Positions 6,536-10,004 of a stretch of DNA of 10,004 nucleotides are shown here, one piece after another. Positions within the stretch are counted from its first letter, which is position 1; the number at the start of each line of letters is the position of its first letter. The notes beneath the pieces were generated by a model, which was given only the letters and a program-made list of their open reading frames with translations, ran no database searches and was not told the origin of the DNA. The stretch lies in assembly GCA_964622275.1 (NCBI GenBank), contig CAZUMX010000039.1, forward strand, positions 1 through 10,004, given 5' to 3'. This DNA is from CAYPEZ01 sp964622275 (GTDB taxonomy: Bacteria; Patescibacteriota; Minisyncoccia; Phycocordibacterales; UBA6899). A program made the position numbers and the translations under genes.

Positions 6536-6989
6536 TCTCTACGAGCGTACCATGCTGTTCCCCTGTTGGAGTTGAGAAAGAAAATGAATCTCCTTTTCGC
6601 TTTCCAACCAGTGATTCACCGAGGGGAGACTTATTTGAAATCTTTCCTTGTGAGACATCGGCTTCTTCACTCCCAACAATTGCGTAGGAGATTTTTTTAC
6701 CACCACGATCAATGGTAACTTTTGAGCCAATGCCGACAGTGTCCTTTTTTCCTTTGCTTACTATTTGAGCATTCTTCAAAATTTGCTCAAGCTCCATGAT
6801 GCGCTCTTCAAGACCTGCTTGCTCTTCTCGAGCCGCATGATACTCAGCATTTTCAGAAAGGTCACCAAGCGCCTTTGCCGCTTCAAGTTTCTCAGCGATT
6901 TCCTTGCGACGAACGTGCATCAGGTGTTCAAGTTCCTTTTGTAATTCCTGATATTTCTCTTTGCTCACGTACTCTTTTTGTTCTGCCAT
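6528..6989 (-). CDS. greA: Transcription elongation factor GreA
   Basis: Binds the secondary channel of RNA polymerase and stimulates cleavage of backtracked RNA. The 153 residues show an N-terminal coiled coil (about 1-78) with the signature GDLSENAEYHAAREEQ (42-57). Asp43 and Glu46 are the acidic tip residues that help position the catalytic metal. A C-terminal FKBP-like domain (about 85-153) follows, with IGSKVTI and ISNKSPLGESLVGKRKGD. Length matches E. coli GreA (158). Start ATG at 6989-6987 has no Shine-Dalgarno but lies just 9 bp below a strong -10 box. It overlaps lysS by 8 bp downstream and lies 44 bp after the M23 peptidase gene. Confidence 0.97.
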   Translation of the reverse strand: MAEQKEYVSKEKYQELQKELEHLMHVRRKEIAEKLEAAKALGDLSENAEYHAAREEQAGLEERIMELEQILKNAQIVSKGKKDTVGIGSKVTIDRGGKKISYAIVGSEEADVSQGKISNKSPLGESLVGKRKGDSFSFSTPTGEQHGTLVEIE

Positions 6990-6998
6990 AGTGGGACC

Positions 6999-7027
6999 AA
7001 TATATCGGAAAAAGCACCTCTGGTCAA
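6999..7027 (-). promoter_or_regulatory. Sigma70-type promoter of greA-lysS
   Basis: On the minus strand TTGACC (7027-7022, 5 of 6) and TATATT (7004-6999, 5 of 6) are separated by the ideal 17 bp. Transcription should start near 6992, leaving about 3 nucleotides before the greA ATG, so the mRNA would be almost leaderless. It fills the only gap in the murG-to-lysS cluster and could run greA-lysS apart from the upstream genes. Confidence 0.65.
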
Positions 7028-7033
7028 TGGACT

Positions 7034-8356
7034 CTATAAATAACTCTCTGGGTCAAGATATCCGTTTCTTGGCGACACGGGAATCTTGTATACTGCATTT
7101 TTACAGGAAGAGGACGGAAGTGAATCAACACGAACCGCTGCAGAAGCAAACACAGTAAAGTGAAGATGCGGACCTGTGGAATACCCTGTATTTCCACTAT
7201 ACCCAATAGTCTGGCCTGGAACGACCTGCTCGCCCCTTCCGACACGTATAAGTTCTAGATGCCCGTAAAGTGTCGATAACCCGTTGTTGTGTCGAATAAG
7301 AACCCACCGTCCATACGATGCACCACGGCACGTAAGATCAGTATCCCCTGTATCAACCACAACCCCACTTGCAGCACTCAGCACCGGAGTCCCGACAGTA
7401 GCTCGAAAATCAACGCCGTTATGAGTTCCTGTTGTATAAAGACGTTTTGCAGACTGTGATGATCCAAAGTGTTGCGTAATAAATACAGAAGCAAGCGGCC
7501 AGGATAGTGCCTTGGTCCCTACCTTGGGGATACTTTGAGGGTCTAGTTCGTATCGAAGTTGATTTTCATAATCTTCTACTTCGCGAGCAAATTGTTTAAT
7601 ACGTTCTTGTTTCTCGGTGAGGAGTTTCTTGTAATTTGCCTCTTTGTTTTTTGTCTCGTCGAGGAGTGTCGCTTGTTCTTTTCGTTTGGCGTCAGCGATA
7701 CGTTTTTGATCTTGAATACGGGAGTTCAGATCAAGAAGATCTTTTTTTGCTATTTCGGCTTCTTCCTTTTTGCGTCCCAATTCAGCTTGTAAAATCTTCA
7801 GATCGGATATTTGCGTAGATACTTCTTCCTTTAGCCGAGTCAGCTGGTCCGCATCAGTAAACAGTGTTGACATAGACTCATTCGCAAACAGGAGTTCAAC
7901 GAGTGTTTCTTGAGAAAACTCGTGGAGAAGACGGATCATTTTTCCGACCGCCTCTTTAGATCGATTAATGCGTATTTCTTTGTCTTTCATCTCAATCCCG
8001 AGTTCTTCGATTGATAAAGATGTGGTATCAATTTTTCTTTGCGTCAAAGCAATATCAGTACTCAACTTTTTTCTTGTGGCATCAATGGTTTTTACTGCTG
8101 TCTGGAGTGTTTTCTTTTCTCCTTGGGCTGTCTCGAGATCACGTTGGTGTTGTTTTACCTCTTCTTCAAGCTGCTGAATTTCTTGTTGCTTCGAGATGAT
8201 CTGTGTTTTGAGCTCAATTTGGCGGTCTGTTTGAGCAAAAGCGACCCCCACCCCAAAGAGGCTTCCAACCACAGCAAAAGCTCCAATCCTCAAAAAGAGA
8301 TCAAGGTACTGACGAAAGGAGTTTTTGTGCATTCTCGAGACGACGAATTGATTCAT
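7034..8356 (-). CDS. Murein hydrolase activator-like protein: coiled coil plus M23 (LytM) peptidase domain
   Basis: Exported cell-wall protein, similar in plan to EnvC and PcsB. From the ATG at 8356 the 440 residues start with a basic segment and hydrophobic stretch (about 22-41) ending in GVAFAQTD, a likely signal peptide. A long coiled coil, rich in Lys, Glu and Gln, fills about 43-268. The M23 domain (about 282-440) keeps the zinc ligands His312 and Asp316 (HNGVD) and His399, and the catalytic His366 (YGHL) and His397 (HLH), so it is predicted to be an active endopeptidase, unlike the degenerate LytM of E. coli EnvC. The start is uncertain. ATG at 8356 has AGGT 4-5 bp upstream and overlaps gltX by 56 bp. 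Met9 at 8332 gives a more typical signal peptide but a weaker ribosome site. Role in septal or general wall remodelling is inferred. No ftsE/ftsX gene is visible. Confidence 0.93.
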   Translation of the reverse strand: MNQFVVSRMHKNSFRQYLDLFLRIGAFAVVGSLFGVGVAFAQTDRQIELKTQIISKQQEIQQLEEEVKQHQRDLETAQGEKKTLQTAVKTIDATRKKLSTDIALTQRKIDTTSLSIEELGIEMKDKEIRINRSKEAVGKMIRLLHEFSQETLVELLFANESMSTLFTDADQLTRLKEEVSTQISDLKILQAELGRKKEEAEIAKKDLLDLNSRIQDQKRIADAKRKEQATLLDETKNKEANYKKLLTEKQERIKQFAREVEDYENQLRYELDPQSIPKVGTKALSWPLASVFITQHFGSSQSAKRLYTTGTHNGVDFRATVGTPVLSAASGVVVDTGDTDLTCRGASYGRWVLIRHNNGLSTLYGHLELIRVGRGEQVVPGQTIGYSGNTGYSTGPHLHFTVFASAAVRVDSLPSSSCKNAVYKIPVSPRNGYLDPESYL

Positions 8357-9656
8357 GTTTACCTAGTATATATGCCAAGAAGAAAGGATCTGGTGACTTA
8401 TCCCGACCAGACAGCGCATACCGCATGGGCCAGAGAACGTTTTTTCTCCCTTTTTCATCAGCATAATTCATCACAAGAGCTTTTATGGCGGTATCAGTCC
8501 ATTCTTCATGCTTTGACAGAAGCTCAACCACATGTGCGAGATGGATTTTTGTCTCATGCGCATCAAGTGTCTCTTTTGCCAAAAGCCCGACTTGAGAAAC
8601 TTCATTGAGCGAAAAGAGATAATCAAACTCTCCGTCTTCGGAGAGCTTCAGCACATCGGCACGCTTCACCATACTGTGCTGAAGTACAGTAAACATGTAG
8701 GTTAAAAAGGCATCTGTAAGTACCCCATGCTTCTTTTCTAGTGCTGTGGTGAACGGCTGCATATACATCATAAAATTTTCCCGAGACATCTTTTTGATGT
8801 ATTCCGCATTAAACCAATCAAGCTTTTCAAGATTAAACACCGCAGCTCCTTTTTGGAGTTTTCCAAATGAAAATTCTTTAACGAGCTCTTCTTTGGTAAA
8901 AAATTCGCGATCATTCCCAGGGTTCCACCCTAGAAGTGCGAGAAAATTCATCACCGACTCCGGTAAGTACCCCTCATCTCGATATTCTGTAAGAGCACGT
9001 GCTCCCTTGCGTTTTGAAAGCTTGGTGCGATCAGGCGAAAGGATGAGAGGTAAATGCACATATTCAGGTCGTGAGTACCCTAAGGCGTCATAGAGAAGGA
9101 GTTGGCGCGGAGTATTTGCAATATGATCTTCCCCGCGAATAATATGTGTCACTCCCATTTGCGCATCATCAACAACCACCGCTAGATGGAAAAGTGGTTC
9201 CTGTACGTTTTTTGCAATGACGAAGTCCCCGAGATCACTCGTATCAATTGTGATGGGCCCGCGTAACAGATCTGTGAATGTTACCACTGTGCCTGGATTT
9301 TTAAAACGAACAATTTCTTTGATTGCACCTGAACCATCTTTTGCTTCTTCTCGTGAGACATATGCCTTTTCCTCTGCTATCAACTTCTCTAGCGCACTCG
9401 TGTGTTCATGAAGCCTGTCGCTTTGGCGATAGAGCTCATCGTACTCGATTCCTAGCCATTCGAGGCTTTCGAGAATATTTTCCTCATAGATTTTTTTTGA
9501 GCGCTCGCGGTCAGTATCTTCAATCCTCAGAATAAATTTTCCATTTTGTTGACGAGCATACAAGTAGGAGAAAATTGCCGTGCGATAGTTCCCGCTATGG
9601 AGCAGTCCTGTAGGACTAGGAGCAAAACGTGTAACAATATTTCGTGTATTATCCAT
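8301..9656 (-). CDS. gltX: Glutamyl-tRNA synthetase
   Basis: Class I synthetase that charges tRNA-Glu. The 451 residues show RFAPSPTGLLHSGNYRTA (10-27), where HSGN (20-23) stands for the HIGH motif. Then come RIEDTD (44-49), HIIRGEDHIANTPRQ (171-185) and KLSKR (212-216) for KMSKS. The Cys residues that bind zinc in E. coli GluRS are replaced by AYVSREE near 99-105, so no zinc site is expected. The C-terminal anticodon-binding part (about 320-451) is somewhat divergent. Whether it also charges tRNA-Gln cannot be told here. Start ATG at 9656 overlaps the murG stop by 8 bp; the gene ends in TGA at 8301-8303 inside the next gene, so translational coupling on both sides is likely. Confidence 0.96.
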   Translation of the reverse strand: MDNTRNIVTRFAPSPTGLLHSGNYRTAIFSYLYARQQNGKFILRIEDTDRERSKKIYEENILESLEWLGIEYDELYRQSDRLHEHTSALEKLIAEEKAYVSREEAKDGSGAIKEIVRFKNPGTVVTFTDLLRGPITIDTSDLGDFVIAKNVQEPLFHLAVVVDDAQMGVTHIIRGEDHIANTPRQLLLYDALGYSRPEYVHLPLILSPDRTKLSKRKGARALTEYRDEGYLPESVMNFLALLGWNPGNDREFFTKEELVKEFSFGKLQKGAAVFNLEKLDWFNAEYIKKMSRENFMMYMQPFTTALEKKHGVLTDAFLTYMFTVLQHSMVKRADVLKLSEDGEFDYLFSLNEVSQVGLLAKETLDAHETKIHLAHVVELLSKHEEWTDTAIKALVMNYADEKGRKNVLWPMRYALSGRDKSPDPFFLAYILGKHESIRRLENAQKLLSSVP

Positions 9657-10004
9657 GTGATTTTCCGATGGAAAGTAGGAGCCCGGCGATTTTTTCAGCT
9701 GCGTCTGGATGAGCGAATGTTTGGCACCCTGCTCTCATTTTCTCAAGAGTTTCTGGGTGTGCGAAAGAATCGTCAATGAGATGATAAAGAATCTCTGGTT
9801 TGAGATTTGCCTCTTCGACAACAACACACGCACCAGTTCTTGCGTAACTGTATGCATTTTCTTTTTGATGATCTTCTCTTGCGATTGGAAGCGGGATCAG
9901 TATAGAAGGAATCCCCCACAGAGCAAATTCGAAAATCGAAGATCCAGAACGAGCAATAATAAGTTTTGCTACTGCAGCAGCATTCCGTAATATTTCCTCA
10001 GGCA
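9649..10004 (-). CDS. murG: MurG N-acetylglucosaminyltransferase, C-terminal about 117 residues (cut by window edge)
   Basis: MurG adds GlcNAc to lipid I to make lipid II at the inner face of the membrane. Translating the minus strand from the right edge gives PEEILRNAAAVAKLIIARSG followed by SSIFEFALWGIPSILIPLP, then REDHQKENAYSYARTGACVV, ending in AGLLLSIGKSHG and TAA (9651-9649). The R-S/A-G-S/A-S, E-A/F-x-x-x-G-x-P-S-I-L-I-P and DHQxxNA elements form the UDP-GlcNAc-binding half typical of MurG (GT28). Only the C-terminal third is in the window. The stop overlaps the gltX ATG, so both are probably read from one mRNA. Confidence 0.93.
   Translation of the reverse strand, partial: PEEILRNAAAVAKLIIARSGSSIFEFALWGIPSILIPLPIAREDHQKENAYSYARTGACVVVEEANLKPEILYHLIDDSFAHPETLEKMRAGCQTFAHPDAAEKIAGLLLSIGKSHG

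Overview
The window holds ordinary housekeeping genes around a two-gene island of more interest. It most likely comes from a member of the Patescibacteria (Candidate Phyla Radiation), perhaps a Parcubacteria-type lineage. This rests on family resemblance only: a shortened ATP synthase delta subunit, an alpha subunit with an N-terminal insertion, a GluRS without the zinc cysteines, a coiled-coil M23 peptidase of a type common in that group, small gene spacings, and few Shine-Dalgarno sites. TGA serves as the stop of atpB and gltX and no gene has an internal TGA, so the standard bacterial code applies, not the Gly-TGA code of Gracilibacteria. A run of 100 N marks this as a scaffolded draft or metagenome assembly.

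Layout. Positions 1-2619 (minus strand) carry the start of an F1Fo ATP synthase operon in canonical order: a, c, b, delta, alpha (atpB-atpE-atpF-atpH-atpA). The alpha gene is cut by the window edge. A 141-bp divergent intergenic region (2620-2760) separates it from the plus-strand island. The island holds a divergent protein that I read as beta-carbonic-anhydrase-like (2761-3441), a strong intrinsic terminator (3455-3491), and a SulP-family anion transporter with a STAS domain (3538-5028) interrupted by the N gap. From 5036 to the right edge the minus strand carries a compact cluster, transcribed murG (partial) - gltX - M23 peptidase - greA - lysS. Genes overlap by 8 to 56 bp except before greA, where a good promoter sits in the 44-bp gap.

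How the genes work together. The ATP synthase couples proton flow to ATP synthesis or hydrolysis; the residues around the c-subunit carboxylate look proton-type. The SulP transporter beside a carbonic-anhydrase-like protein suggests an inorganic-carbon (bicarbonate) uptake and interconversion unit. The right-hand cluster covers peptidoglycan precursor synthesis (MurG), wall remodelling (M23), translation (GluRS, LysRS) and transcript-cleavage rescue of RNA polymerase (GreA). I saw no tRNA, rRNA, CRISPR array or mobile element.
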